Below, one piece after another: positions 12,970 to 22,979 of a stretch of DNA of 64,000 nucleotides. The notes under the pieces are model-generated. The model was not told the origin of the DNA, did no database searches, and saw nothing but the letters and a program-made list of their open reading frames with translations. Source of the stretch: Sporosarcina sp. (GTDB lineage: Bacteria; Bacillota; Bacilli; Bacillales_A; Planococcaceae). Each line of letters opens with the position of its first letter. Position 1 is the stretch's first letter. The DNA is taken from NCBI GenBank assembly GCA_029263895.1, contig JARIDO010000046.1:1-64000 (forward strand), in the 5' to 3' direction. The position numbers and the translations under genes are program-made.

Positions 12970-14757
12970 TTAAACGATATACTTCTCAGCGTCAATAAGC
13001 TTAACAGAAGCTTCACGTTTTTTAGCAATTAAATTGTAAGGGTTTGAACGTGTCAACTTACGAAGTGCTGACATCATCATTCGTTGGTTGTCGCCGTCCA
13101 CAGCCGCTAACAATGTCTCTTTTGCATCTTTTTCAATTGCTTCGAAAGCTTCTTGACAGAAGATTTCTGTGTAAAGAATCTTTTGTTGTGCTTTTTCTTC
13201 GCCATCGCGTGCGATTGCTTTTTCTGTACGCAGTAAAGCAGACTCCATTGCGAATAAGTTGTTAGCAATGTCAGCGATGTTTACAAGTACTTCTTGCTCT
13301 GCTTCAAGCTTTGTACCGTAACGTTGTGCCGCCATACCTGCTGCAAGTAAACCGATTTTTTTCGCATTTTTCACAAGTGCTTTTTCTTGTGCAAGTGCTT
13401 CGTCACCAATTTCTTCTGGCATCATCATAAGAAGTTCTTCTTGTAATGCTTGCGCTTGTTGAAGTAGTGGCAACTCGCCCTTCATTGCTTTTTTCAAGAA
13501 CGTTCCTGGAACGATCATGCGGTTAATTTCGTTTGTTCCTTCAAAGATACGGTTAATACGTGAATCACGGTAGATGCGCTCTACTTCGTATTCAGCCATG
13601 AAACCATAGCCACCGTGAAGCTGTACGGCTTCATCAGCGATGTAATCCAACACTTCAGAACCTACCACTTTATTGATAGAACATTCGATTGCGTATTCCG
13701 CAATTGCAGCTGCAATTGCTTTACCGTCTTTTTGTTCTTCAACCGTCATCTGACTTTGACGCTCTTCAAAGTATCCTACTGTACGGTAGATCAAGCTCTC
13801 AGCAGCATATAATTTAGATGCCATTGTCGACAACTTTTCTTTTGTTAAGTTGAATGATGAAATCGGTGTCTTGAATTGCTGACGCTGATTCGCATACGAA
13901 ATTGCAAGCTCAAGTGCACGTTTAGATCCACCAATTGTACCTACTCCAAGCTTGTAACGACCAATGTTCAGGATATTAAAGGCAATGATATGTCCACGGC
14001 CAACCTCACCTAAAAGGTTTTCAACAGGTACTTCAGCATCTTCCAGGATCAATGTACGTGTAGAAGAAGATTTAATACCCATCTTTTTCTCTTCAGCACC
14101 AACAGATACGCCCGGGAATTCTTTTTCTACGATGAATGCTGAGAATTTGTCGCCATCCACTTTAGCATAAACTACGAATACATCAGCAAAACCAGCGTTT
14201 GTAATCCACTGTTTTTCACCGTTTAAAATGTAGTGTGTACCTGCAGCGTTTAGCTTAGCACTTGTTTTTGCTCCTAACGCATCAGATCCTGAACCCGGCT
14301 CAGTAAGTGCGTATGCAGAGATTTTATCACCTGCAACCGAGTTTGGTAGATACTTTTGCTTCTGCTCTTCATTACCAAACAGAACGATTGGAAGTGTTCC
14401 GATACCAACGTGTGCACCGTGTGTAATTGAGAATCCACCTGCAACAGACATTTTTTCAGAGATTAAAGCTGAAGAAATTTTGTCTAGTCCAAGACCACCG
14501 TATTCTTCAGGAACGTCCGCTCCTAAAAGGCCAAGATCCCCAGCTGATTTAAGCAACTTTACAGAGTGCTCAAATTCATGGTTTTCAAGATTATCGACAA
14601 CTGGAAGTACTTCGTTCTTTACGTAATCTTCCGTCGTTTTCGCAATCATTTTTTGCTCATCCGTGAAGTCTTCTGGTGTGAATACTCGATCTAGTTCAAT
14701 GTCTTCAACTAGAAATGCTCCGCCTTTAATCAATTCATTTGTTTTCAATTCAGTCAT
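12970..14757 (-). CDS. fadE: Acyl-CoA dehydrogenase (YusJ/FadE-like)
   Basis: ALTEPGSGSDALGAKT, QLHGGYGFMAEYEVERIYRDSRINRIFEGTNEINR. Confidence 0.93.
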   Translation of the reverse strand: MTELKTNELIKGGAFLVEDIELDRVFTPEDFTDEQKMIAKTTEDYVKNEVLPVVDNLENHEFEHSVKLLKSAGDLGLLGADVPEEYGGLGLDKISSALISEKMSVAGGFSITHGAHVGIGTLPIVLFGNEEQKQKYLPNSVAGDKISAYALTEPGSGSDALGAKTSAKLNAAGTHYILNGEKQWITNAGFADVFVVYAKVDGDKFSAFIVEKEFPGVSVGAEEKKMGIKSSSTRTLILEDAEVPVENLLGEVGRGHIIAFNILNIGRYKLGVGTIGGSKRALELAISYANQRQQFKTPISSFNLTKEKLSTMASKLYAAESLIYRTVGYFEERQSQMTVEEQKDGKAIAAAIAEYAIECSINKVVGSEVLDYIADEAVQLHGGYGFMAEYEVERIYRDSRINRIFEGTNEINRMIVPGTFLKKAMKGELPLLQQAQALQEELLMMMPEEIGDEALAQEKALVKNAKKIGLLAAGMAAQRYGTKLEAEQEVLVNIADIANNLFAMESALLRTEKAIARDGEEKAQQKILYTEIFCQEAFEAIEKDAKETLLAAVDGDNQRMMMSALRKLTRSNPYNLIAKKREASVKLIDAEKYIV

Positions 14758-14795
14758 TATTTTTCCCCCTCAGTTTATAGTGATAGTTTAATTTT

Positions 14796-15971
14796 TCACA
14801 GTAATTCAAACACACCAGCAGCGCCCATTCCGCCACCAATACACATTGTTACAACACCGAATTGCTTCCCTTGACGACGAAGCTCGTTCATCAGGCGAAT
14901 TGTAAGGATTGAACCTGTCGCACCTAGTGGGTGACCTAGCGCAATCGCTCCACCATTGACGTTTACTTTGTCCATGTCTAAGCCAAGATGTCTTGATACT
15001 TGAAGTGACTGTGAACCGAATGCTTCATTTAATTCCCAAAGGTCGATATCTTCGATTGACAAACCAGCCAATTTCAACGCTTTTGGTACAGCTACGATTG
15101 GACCAATCCCCATAACTTCAGGAGGAACGCCCCCCACTGCGAATGAACGGAATTTAGCTAACGGCTTCAATCCTTGTGCTTCTGCAGCTTCACGATCCAT
15201 GATTAGAAGTGCACCTGCACCGTCAGAAGTTTGTGATGAATTCCCTGCTGTTACACTACCGCGCACGTTGAATGCCGGACGTAGTTTCGCAAGTCCTTCC
15301 ATGCTCGTACCATGACGAACACCTTCGTCCATTGTGAACATTGACTTTTTCTCAGAATACTTACCGTTTGCATCTACAGAACGTTTCACCACTTCTACAG
15401 GAACAATTTCGTCATCGAATTTGCCAGCTGCAATCGCAGCTCCTGCTTTTTCATGTGACCGTACTGCAAATGCATCTTGCTCTTCACGCGTAATCCCATA
15501 TTTTGTCGCAACTTGTTCAGCTGTATGACCCATCCCCATGTAGTACTCAGGAGCTGTTTCTGCCAAGTGTGCGTTCGGTCGAATCGTATTCCCCATCATT
15601 GGTACCATACTCATTGACTCTACTCCACCTGCAATGACAGCTTGTGAATGCCCAAGCATAATACGTTCTGCACCGTAAGCGATAGACTGTAGTCCAGATG
15701 AACAAAAACGGTTAACTGTAATTGCAGGCGTTGTATCTGGAAGCCCTGCTAGCGCACCGATATTTCGTGCAACGTTCATGCCTTGTTCTGCTTCTGGCAT
15801 TGCACAACCGATGATTAAGTCATCAATTGCTCCATCATAACCACCAGCACGTTTGATTGTTTCTCTAATAGCAATAGCTCCTAAATCATCCGGACGTACC
15901 GATACTAGGGAACCTCTGCCTGCTTTTCCAACCGGTGTTCTTGCACCAGCTACTATTACTGCTTCACGCAT
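14796..15971 (-). CDS. fadA: Acetyl-CoA acetyltransferase / 3-ketoacyl-CoA thiolase
   Basis: [41 protein letters not shown]. Confidence 0.95.
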   Translation of the reverse strand: MREAVIVAGARTPVGKAGRGSLVSVRPDDLGAIAIRETIKRAGGYDGAIDDLIIGCAMPEAEQGMNVARNIGALAGLPDTTPAITVNRFCSSGLQSIAYGAERIMLGHSQAVIAGGVESMSMVPMMGNTIRPNAHLAETAPEYYMGMGHTAEQVATKYGITREEQDAFAVRSHEKAGAAIAAGKFDDEIVPVEVVKRSVDANGKYSEKKSMFTMDEGVRHGTSMEGLAKLRPAFNVRGSVTAGNSSQTSDGAGALLIMDREAAEAQGLKPLAKFRSFAVGGVPPEVMGIGPIVAVPKALKLAGLSIEDIDLWELNEAFGSQSLQVSRHLGLDMDKVNVNGGAIALGHPLGATGSILTIRLMNELRRQGKQFGVVTMCIGGGMGAAGVFELL

Positions 15972-16000
15972 TGAATTTCCTCCTTTTACTATCCGTCACA

Positions 16001-18385
16001 TTAGTTACGAAGTGGTTTGCCCTTAACAAGCATATGTTGCATACGTTGTTGTGATTTCGGTTCCGCTACAAGACTTAAGAACGCTTCACGCTCAAGGTCT
16101 AGCATGTATTGTTCGTCAACCTTAGTTCCGTATGGTACTTTTCCACCAGACAACACAAATGCAAGTTTTTTAGCGATTTTTAGATCATGCTCACTAATGA
16201 AGCCTGATAAGAACATGCCCTCTGCTCCAAGAAGCATTGTTGCATATCCTGAATCCCCTGTTACAGGAATCTTTTCGTGTTTCGGTGCAATATAACCATT
16301 GTCATATAATGCAATTGCTGCTTGCTTTGCATCATAGATTAAGTGGTCAGCGTTGACACTAATGCCATCTGCAAAATCTAAGAAGTTATTTTCTCTCGCT
16401 TCTTCACCAGATGTGGATACTTTCGCAGTCGCAACCGATTCAAATACTTTGTTAGCAATATATTGATAGTCTACGTGAACGCCATTCGGCAATCCTTTTA
16501 AGTGTTTCGTATACAAATTGACGTTTCCGGCACCGCCAGGAATTAACCCAACACCTACTTCCACTAGTCCCATATATGTTTCCATAGAAGCTTGAATATG
16601 CGCTGCTGGAAGACAAACTTCTGCTCCACCGCCAAGCGTCATTTGATGCGGTGCTGCAACGACTGGTTTTGATGAATACTTGATCTTCATCATCGCATTT
16701 TGGAACGAACGAATGATGAAATCGAGTTCAAAGATATTATCATCCTGTGCTTCCATGAGAATCATTCCTAGATTCGCACCTACACAGAAGTTTTTACCTT
16801 GGTTACCGATTACAAGTCCTTTATAGTTTTTCTCTACTTCATCAACCGCAAAATTAATCATTTGAATGATATCCGGTCCGATTGAGTTAGATTGTGAGTG
16901 GAACTCAAGAAGTGCTACACCGTCACCTAAATCGATGAGGCTTGCGCCAGAATTCTTCTTAATGACTCCATGTTTTTTCTTATAGTTTTTAAGATTAATC
17001 GCTTTTTCATTTACTGGAACGAGCTGATAACCTTCACCGTCAAAGAAGTAGAGGTCATTATCTTCTTCCTTATAAAAAGTTTCATAGCCTTTATCCAACA
17101 AGTTTTGGACGAAAGTAGGAATTGTTGCACCTTCTTCTTTCATCTTTTCCACTGATTTTGCAACACCAATTGCGTCCCAAATTTCAAATGGTCCTTGTTG
17201 CCAACCAAAGCCCCACTTCATGCCATTGTCTATCGCAACAATGTCATCTGCGATTTCACCGTGTAATTCAGCAGAGTAACGCAATGTAGGTGCTAGAATA
17301 TTCCATAGCAACTCACCAGTGCGATCATTTGCATAGACAAGTGTCTTCACTTTGTTCGCTAGACCCTTTGCTTGCTTCGCCATTTCAATTGAAGGCGTTT
17401 TCAATTTCTTCACTGGGCCGTATTCTAGCGTTGAAGGATCTAGTTCAAGAATCTCTTTATCCTTCTTTAGGAAGAATCCTTGTTTTGCTTTCGCACCAAT
17501 CCATCCATTCTCAATCATTTTCTTCATGAAAGGTGGAAGTTCGAATACTTTCTGTTCTTCGCCTTCCGTCTTATCGTATGCATTTTTTGCAACATGCATA
17601 AATGTATCGAGTCCAACTACATCCAACGTACGGAATGTCGCTGATTTCGGTCGACCGATTAATGCTCCTGTTACAGAGTCAACTTCACCGATTGAATAAC
17701 CACGTTTCTCCATTTCACGCAATGTGACGAGGAGGCCGTATGTTCCAATTCGGTTGGCTATAAAGTTCGGCGTGTCTTTTGCAATAACAACGCCTTTCCC
17801 AAGACGATCTTCACCAAATGTAGTTATGAAATCAACCACTTCAGGCGCTGTCGAACTAGCTGGAATCACTTCTAGTAATTTCAAATAACGAGGTGGGTTA
17901 AAGAAATGCGTTCCTAGGAAATGCTTTTGAAAATCCTCTGAACGTCCTTCAGCCATCGCTTCAATACTAATTCCCGAAGTATTCGAACTAATGATTGTGC
18001 CCGGTTTACGAACCGCGTCTATTTTTTCGTATAAGCCTTTTTTAACATTAAGGTTTTCAACAATTACTTCAATAACCCAATCTACATCTTTTAGTTTTTC
18101 TAAATCATCTTCAAAGTTCCCGGCTTCTATGAGTGCTAGATTACCTTTAGATGCAAGCGGTGCCGGTTTCTGTTTTAATAGTTTCTGGATTGCTCCTGTT
18201 GCAATTTTATTACGTACTTGAGTACTTTCTAGTGTAAGTCCCTTTGCTTCTTCATCTTCAGTTAACTTCCCTGGTACGATGTCCAATAGAAGAACCGGGA
18301 TTCCGATATTTGCAAGATGGGCCGCGATACCTGAACCCATAACGCCTGAACCTAAAACTGCTGCTTTTTTGATTTGATAAGCCAC
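16001..18385 (-). CDS. fadN: 3-hydroxyacyl-CoA dehydrogenase/enoyl-CoA hydratase FadN (GTG start at VAYQIKKAAVLG; ORF extends to 18427)
   Basis: AAVLGSGVMGSGIAAHLAN Rossmann motif plus crotonase domain; GGGAGG RBS upstream of GTG. Confidence 0.94.
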   Translation of the reverse strand: MAYQIKKAAVLGSGVMGSGIAAHLANIGIPVLLLDIVPGKLTEDEEAKGLTLESTQVRNKIATGAIQKLLKQKPAPLASKGNLALIEAGNFEDDLEKLKDVDWVIEVIVENLNVKKGLYEKIDAVRKPGTIISSNTSGISIEAMAEGRSEDFQKHFLGTHFFNPPRYLKLLEVIPASSTAPEVVDFITTFGEDRLGKGVVIAKDTPNFIANRIGTYGLLVTLREMEKRGYSIGEVDSVTGALIGRPKSATFRTLDVVGLDTFMHVAKNAYDKTEGEEQKVFELPPFMKKMIENGWIGAKAKQGFFLKKDKEILELDPSTLEYGPVKKLKTPSIEMAKQAKGLANKVKTLVYANDRTGELLWNILAPTLRYSAELHGEIADDIVAIDNGMKWGFGWQQGPFEIWDAIGVAKSVEKMKEEGATIPTFVQNLLDKGYETFYKEEDNDLYFFDGEGYQLVPVNEKAINLKNYKKKHGVIKKNSGASLIDLGDGVALLEFHSQSNSIGPDIIQMINFAVDEVEKNYKGLVIGNQGKNFCVGANLGMILMEAQDDNIFELDFIIRSFQNAMMKIKYSSKPVVAAPHQMTLGGGAEVCLPAAHIQASMETYMGLVEVGVGLIPGGAGNVNLYTKHLKGLPNGVHVDYQYIANKVFESVATAKVSTSGEEARENNFLDFADGISVNADHLIYDAKQAAIALYDNGYIAPKHEKIPVTGDSGYATMLLGAEGMFLSGFISEHDLKIAKKLAFVLSGGKVPYGTKVDEQYMLDLEREAFLSLVAEPKSQQRMQHMLVKGKPLRN

Positions 18386-18408
18386 GTGCGAAGCCTCCCT
18401 TTTGTTTT

Positions 18409-18426
18409 TGAATGAACCACCATTCA
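18409..18426. promoter_or_regulatory. FadR-like operator
   Basis: TGAATGAACCACCATTCA: both 6-bp arms and the spacing match the Bacillus FadR consensus TGAATGAMTANTCATTCA; upstream of fadN. Confidence 0.75.
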
Positions 18427-18611
18427 TTTTATGGGCAAAAAAAAATAGAAACCATTTCTATAAACACTAGTGTAGAACATAATTCACATTTTCGCAATAT
18501 TTAAATCTAAATAATTCTTTCTAATTATCAATTAAAGAAAAACGTTTTACTGGTCTAATAATTAGAATCCGTTGTACACTTACTTCATATAAAGAAAGGG
18601 AGTTTTTAAAA

Positions 18612-18932
18612 ATGAAACCCATTACAACAACAGATCAATTCAACGAGATTATTGCAAGCGATTCAAAAGCACTTATAAAATTCCAAGCTGGCTGGTGCCC
18701 TGATTGCAGACGGATGGATATGTTCATTGATCCAATTGAAGAAAAATACGATATGTATACATGGTATGACGTAGATCGAGATGTATTACCCGAAGTTGCT
18801 GAAAAATATGATGTGATGGGTATTCCAAGTCTTTTAATCTTTGAAAAAGGTGAAAAGACAGCTCACTTGCACAGTGCAAATGCTAAATCACCACAACAAG
18901 TTACTGATTTTCTTAATTCAGTAGACAAGTAA
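18612..18932 (+). CDS. Thioredoxin-family protein (YtpP-like)
   Basis: WCPDC active site; thioredoxin fold sequence. Confidence 0.88.
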   Translation: MKPITTTDQFNEIIASDSKALIKFQAGWCPDCRRMDMFIDPIEEKYDMYTWYDVDRDVLPEVAEKYDVMGIPSLLIFEKGEKTAHLHSANAKSPQQVTDFLNSVDK

Positions 18933-18934
18933 TG

Positions 18935-18983
18935 AAAAACACAGGTGAATCGATTTCAAAATCAATTTACCTGTGTTTTTTTG
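18935..18983 (+). terminator. Intrinsic terminator
   Basis: aaaaacacaggtgaatcgatttcaaaatcaatttacctgtgttttttt. Confidence 0.85.
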
Positions 18984-19029
18984 TTCCACTTTCTATTTTA
19001 TAGTATACTGAAAAAAATGAGGTGTTCGA

Positions 19030-19494
19030 ATGGATCATAAAGAAGAAATTCAACAATTGAAAGCAAGAATAGCAGCGTATGAAAAGTTATTGATTGAAGC
19101 GGCTGTGCCGATCATTCCGTCCATTGTGAAAAATACAATACTCGTTCCGTTAACCGGACAAACCAATAAGGAACATTTTGAAAGAATTCGTTCAAAAGTG
19201 TTGGACTATATCGGCAGTGACCGAGATGTAGAAGCAGCAGTATTCGATTTTACTGGTGTTGGCATCGAAAACATTCAGGACTATGATTACAACCTCTTTG
19301 CAATGGAAATTAGTCAATTGAATGCAGCGTTAAAACTGATGGGTATTCGACCACTTTACGTTGGTTTTAATCCAACTTTAGTTCGTGCCATTGTATCTGC
19401 TGGAATCCAAGTAGAAATTGAAACGTATGTTAATTTCCGTACAGCGTTAAGTATTCTATTAAAAGAAAACAATGAAACTTTGCATATATCTTGA
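19030..19494 (+). CDS. STAS-domain protein with N-terminal coiled coil
   Basis: VFDFTGVGIENIQDYDYNLFAMEISQLNAALKLMGIRPLYVGFNPTLV resembles RsbR/RsbS STAS domains. Confidence 0.75.
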   Translation: MDHKEEIQQLKARIAAYEKLLIEAAVPIIPSIVKNTILVPLTGQTNKEHFERIRSKVLDYIGSDRDVEAAVFDFTGVGIENIQDYDYNLFAMEISQLNAALKLMGIRPLYVGFNPTLVRAIVSAGIQVEIETYVNFRTALSILLKENNETLHIS

Positions 19495-20000
19495 GAACTA
19501 TCAGTCATTTTAAAGGTAAATCGCAATTCGATCATGATATTAACAGTGAGTACCGATCTTCTGCATGTGGACCCGTTACTGCGTACACGCTACTGAATCA
19601 TATAAGCGCGTACAAAACCCTGCTAACCGTCAACGAGTTGTATATAGCACTTGGTTGCACGCGATTAGGATTGTCTAGCTACAGACTGATTCATAACCTT
19701 CGAAAAGTGCTCGGTTCAGATTGGTTAGTTAAGCGGATCAACATCGAGGCAGTGAAAGAGTTGTTGACAGCGGGTATCCCTGTTGCTGCTAAATTCGATA
19801 AATGGACAACTTGCCATTGGTTCGGCAAATACGAATTCAACTACCATTGGGTCCCAGTTGTTGGCTATGAAGAAGTAGATGGTGAATTATACTTGCTCAT
19901 TCATGACAATGGAAACTCAACACGTAATAGCGAAGTTCGTCGAGTCTCTTATACTGCCAACAAGTCCATATTATCTTTTGTAAAAGTGGTACAAAAATAG
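19491..20000 (+). CDS. Papain-like C39-family peptidase/hypothetical (TTG start overlapping upstream stop)
   Basis: SACGPVTAYTLLNHI Cys motif and HWVPVVGYEEVDGELYLLIHDNGN His/Asn segment. Confidence 0.6.
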   Translation: MRTISHFKGKSQFDHDINSEYRSSACGPVTAYTLLNHISAYKTLLTVNELYIALGCTRLGLSSYRLIHNLRKVLGSDWLVKRINIEAVKELLTAGIPVAAKFDKWTTCHWFGKYEFNYHWVPVVGYEEVDGELYLLIHDNGNSTRNSEVRRVSYTANKSILSFVKVVQK

Positions 20001-20038
20001 CTTACACAATCAGAAAACTGATTGCGTAAGCTATTTTT
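19993..20038 (+). terminator. Intrinsic terminator
   Basis: aaaatagcttacacaatcagaaaactgattgcgtaagctattttt. Confidence 0.9.
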
Positions 20039-20072
20039 CATCGGTTTATTCTCATTCGAGTGTTACTTTTTG

Positions 20073-20468
20073 CGGGCGCATATGGATGATTTACGGGCGA
20101 TTTGCAGATGGTTCCGGGCGGAAGAATTTGGTTTCGGGCGATAATTGATTTTTACGGGCGATTAACGTTTGGTTTCGGGCGATAATTGATTTTTGCGGGC
20201 GTTTAACGTTTGTTTACGGGCGATAATTGATTTTTGCGGGCGTTTAACGTTTGGTTTCAGGCGATAATTGATTTTTACGGGCGTTTAACGTTTGGTTGCG
20301 GGCGATAATTGATTTTTGCGGGCGATTAACGTTTGGTTTCGGGCGTTAATTGATTTTTACGGGCGTTTAACGTTTGTTTGCGGGCGTTAATTGATTTTTA
20401 CGGGCGATTAACGTTTGGTTTCAGGCGTTAATTGATTTTTGCAGGCGTATCAAAAGCCTTTGCGGGCG
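20073..20468 (+). repeat. Phased 20/21-bp CGGGCG repeat array, locus 3 (41-bp dimeric unit)
   Basis: CGGGCG/CAGGCG starts at 20073, 20094, 20115, 20135, 20155, 20176, 20196, 20217, 20237, 20258, 20278, 20299, 20319, 20340, 20360, 20381, 20401, 20422, 20442, 20463; every spacing is 20 or 21. Confidence 0.98.
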
Positions 20469-20524
20469 CACATCTTTATCGGAGTCAAGTCCTTCGAATG
20501 AAAAGAGCAGTTACTGTATCCAAC

Positions 20525-20588
20525 AAAAAGACGTTAGTGGTTTCCTTCTTCTCTATTTATCCAGAAGAGGATTTTCCACTAACGTCAT
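20525..20588. terminator. Long imperfect hairpin between convergent genes
   Basis: gacgttagtgg ... ccactaacgtc, with inner complementarity. Confidence 0.6.
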
Positions 20589-20605
20589 CTATGCGACAAC
20601 CTGTT

Positions 20606-21442
20606 TCATTCAATATAAGCAAGTGCTTGTTTAAGCGTTGCAAAGCTGTTAATTCTGCCGAACGTCAACCCTAAATGTACAAGCGTTTGCGCAATAGCAG
20701 GCGATATTCCACTGACGATTGGCTGAATGCCTAGCAAAGAGAGTGCATCAAACAAGTTAAACAATTGTTGCGCAACATACGTATCCGTCGTCTGTAAACC
20801 TGAAAGGTCGATAATGAGGTTTTTCAACTGTCGTTCTGACGCATTTGACAATGTGCGTTCTTGTAAGATCATTGCGCGATCATGATCAATCGTCCCAACA
20901 AGCGGAAGAATGCCCGTCTCATCTGTAATTGAAACGATTGGCACGGATAATTCCGTCACAATCGATTTTGATAACTTTAACATCTCTCTTTCATGTCGGA
21001 CAAAAGGAACACTAAAGAAGTATGTAATATCATTTAACGCACTGTCTAAAATGCTAATGATTTCATACATATCATCTGGGCCTACACCATATTCAATCGC
21101 GTCATGTTTAATGACCGTCCCCAAAATATTTCGGTAGTTCGGTACTTCACGTAACATCATATCAAGCGTGATGGTAGGGATTTTCGCAAAGTTGGCCCCT
21201 GCTTCTTCTCCCCACTCTCTCATTGTATTTACGCGTTGCTCATCATTTTGTATTAACGAATTCGCATATATTTTCACAAGCTCGATTCGAGCAGGGTAAA
21301 GTTCTGACTCAAAAGACTTCATTTCCGGATAGCGTTCGTTCTGAACTTCTGTAATAACATGTGCTAATTGAGGTGCTAATTCGATCAGCTTTTCATTTAA
21401 ACGGCTTAACAGTTCTTTCATTTTGAATCGTTCCCCCTTCAC
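20606..21442 (-). CDS. RsbR-family STAS protein
   Basis: LIIDLSGLQTTDTYVAQQLFNLFDALSLLGIQPIVSGISP typical RsbR C-terminus. Confidence 0.88.
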   Translation of the reverse strand: MKGERFKMKELLSRLNEKLIELAPQLAHVITEVQNERYPEMKSFESELYPARIELVKIYANSLIQNDEQRVNTMREWGEEAGANFAKIPTITLDMMLREVPNYRNILGTVIKHDAIEYGVGPDDMYEIISILDSALNDITYFFSVPFVRHEREMLKLSKSIVTELSVPIVSITDETGILPLVGTIDHDRAMILQERTLSNASERQLKNLIIDLSGLQTTDTYVAQQLFNLFDALSLLGIQPIVSGISPAIAQTLVHLGLTFGRINSFATLKQALAYIE

Positions 21443-22332
21443 TGATTAAGGAAAAGTTTATCTGCCATTTTCACAACTAATGAATACTCCTCTTGTTGCA
21501 TTAATTCCCTTATACTCTCATCATAAACAGGAATCTTTAAATCATCAATCGAATCTTTCATATCAATCTCACAATTGATTTTTGCCAGTTCTTTCGACAA
21601 ATGTAACATTTCTATATCCGTCTCTATTTTAGTACGAACACCTGGTGCTAATTCTCCTATCGCAGCGAGCACACCTTCAACAGAACCATATTCTTTGATT
21701 AACTTCAACGCAGTTTTAGGTCCAATTCCCTTTACTCCAGCATAGCCATCACTAGAGTCCCCAGTGAACGCTTTCGTATCCACAAATTGTGCTGGTGAAA
21801 TACCGTATTCTTCAATGAAGCGCTCATATGTATAAATATCATAGACCGTAAATCCTTTTTTCATGAATGCAATTCGCACACCGGGTCTTAGAAGTTGAAG
21901 TAAATCCTTATCGCCAGTGACAATCGTAATGTCAGCTTTACCTTCCCACTCACATACCATTGAACCAATGAGATCATCCGCTTCCATTCCTGCCACACCG
22001 TAATTTTTCCATCCAATCATTTCTGACACTGCACGCGTCATGTCAAATTGGGGTACCATCTCTGGTGCTGGTGCTGGTCGATTCGCCTTATAGCCATCGA
22101 ACAGTTCATTGCGAAAAGTATGTGAACCCATATCCCAACAGACAGCCATATGGCTAGGGTTAAAAATAGACATCGCCGTCATCGTATGACGCGCAAATCC
22201 CTGTACACCGTTCGTTGGGACTCCGCCTGAATTAGGGAAATAATGACCCATCGCAGATGTTGCAAAAAACGATCGGAATAATACAGCCATCCCATCAATT
22301 AATAGTAAGTGTGGTTTTTCCTTCGTAGACAA
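21439..22332 (-). CDS. 5'-3' exonuclease (YpcP-like)
   Basis: LLIDGMAVLFRSFFA, VTGDKDLLQLL, GDSSDGYAGVKGIGPKTALKLIKEYG. Confidence 0.92.
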   Translation of the reverse strand: MSTKEKPHLLLIDGMAVLFRSFFATSAMGHYFPNSGGVPTNGVQGFARHTMTAMSIFNPSHMAVCWDMGSHTFRNELFDGYKANRPAPAPEMVPQFDMTRAVSEMIGWKNYGVAGMEADDLIGSMVCEWEGKADITIVTGDKDLLQLLRPGVRIAFMKKGFTVYDIYTYERFIEEYGISPAQFVDTKAFTGDSSDGYAGVKGIGPKTALKLIKEYGSVEGVLAAIGELAPGVRTKIETDIEMLHLSKELAKINCEIDMKDSIDDLKIPVYDESIRELMQQEEYSLVVKMADKLFLNQ

Positions 22333-22357
22333 ATCTATTCCCTCCGATTTTAAACTA

Positions 22358-22867
22358 TCAAAAAATACCTGGTAACATCCATAATACTATAAATAACAGC
22401 AATACGGTTGTATGAGCCGCAACTATAATTTTATTTTCAGCTTTATCTTTTTTCCCATAACGAATAAATAGGGACAAAATAAACAAGTACAAAATAACAT
22501 TAAAATAAATAATACTAACGTCTAACAACCAAAAATATGTTGGTGAGATGTTAGCAAGGGATGTCATAAATAAAAACATTGCCAAGCAAAAGGATAGGAT
22601 GAATAGAACACCCATAATGGCAGGCATAATTCGCCAGATCTTATGGACAAATAAATCCTTCTTTTTTTTAGTTTGAATGATTAACAGGAGTGCTGCACAC
22701 CAAACAACAATGATAATCGTGAAGAATACAATAAAGATTTGTGTAGGTACCCACTGTTCTATAAACGAAAAGAACGTCCTTACACTTGCGACATAGAGTT
22801 GATTCAACACTATAAGTATAGTAAAACCAAGTAAAATCACTAATTGATAAAGTGTCCATTTAGACAT
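22358..22867 (-). CDS. Membrane protein of unknown function
   Basis: 169-aa multi-TM ORF in operon-like position. Confidence 0.6.
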   Translation of the reverse strand: MSKWTLYQLVILLGFTILIVLNQLYVASVRTFFSFIEQWVPTQIFIVFFTIIIVVWCAALLLIIQTKKKKDLFVHKIWRIMPAIMGVLFILSFCLAMFLFMTSLANISPTYFWLLDVSIIYFNVILYLFILSLFIRYGKKDKAENKIIVAAHTTVLLLFIVLWMLPGIF

Positions 22868-22921
22868 CTATATCCCTCCTCTTCTTTCTTTTACGTCTTC
22901 AATGCTAATAAGTTTCAACAT

Positions 22922-22952
22922 GAAAGAAAGCATCGCAAAAATGCGATGCTGT
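22922..22952 (-). terminator. Intrinsic terminator downstream of hutH
   Basis: agcatcgcaaaaatgcgatgct. Confidence 0.75.
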
Positions 22953-22979
22953 TTAGTACTCTATTAACTTATCACATCT

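Noticed and set aside
20073-20468. CRISPR array
   Set aside because: Repeat heads are only about 6-10 bp with 10-14 bp tails that are themselves repeated; no unique spacers of 30 nt or more, no cas genes.
20432-20674. 80-aa plus-strand ORF at the end of locus 3
   Set aside because: Overlaps the repeat and a terminator-like hairpin, and is antisense to the rsbR-like 3' end.
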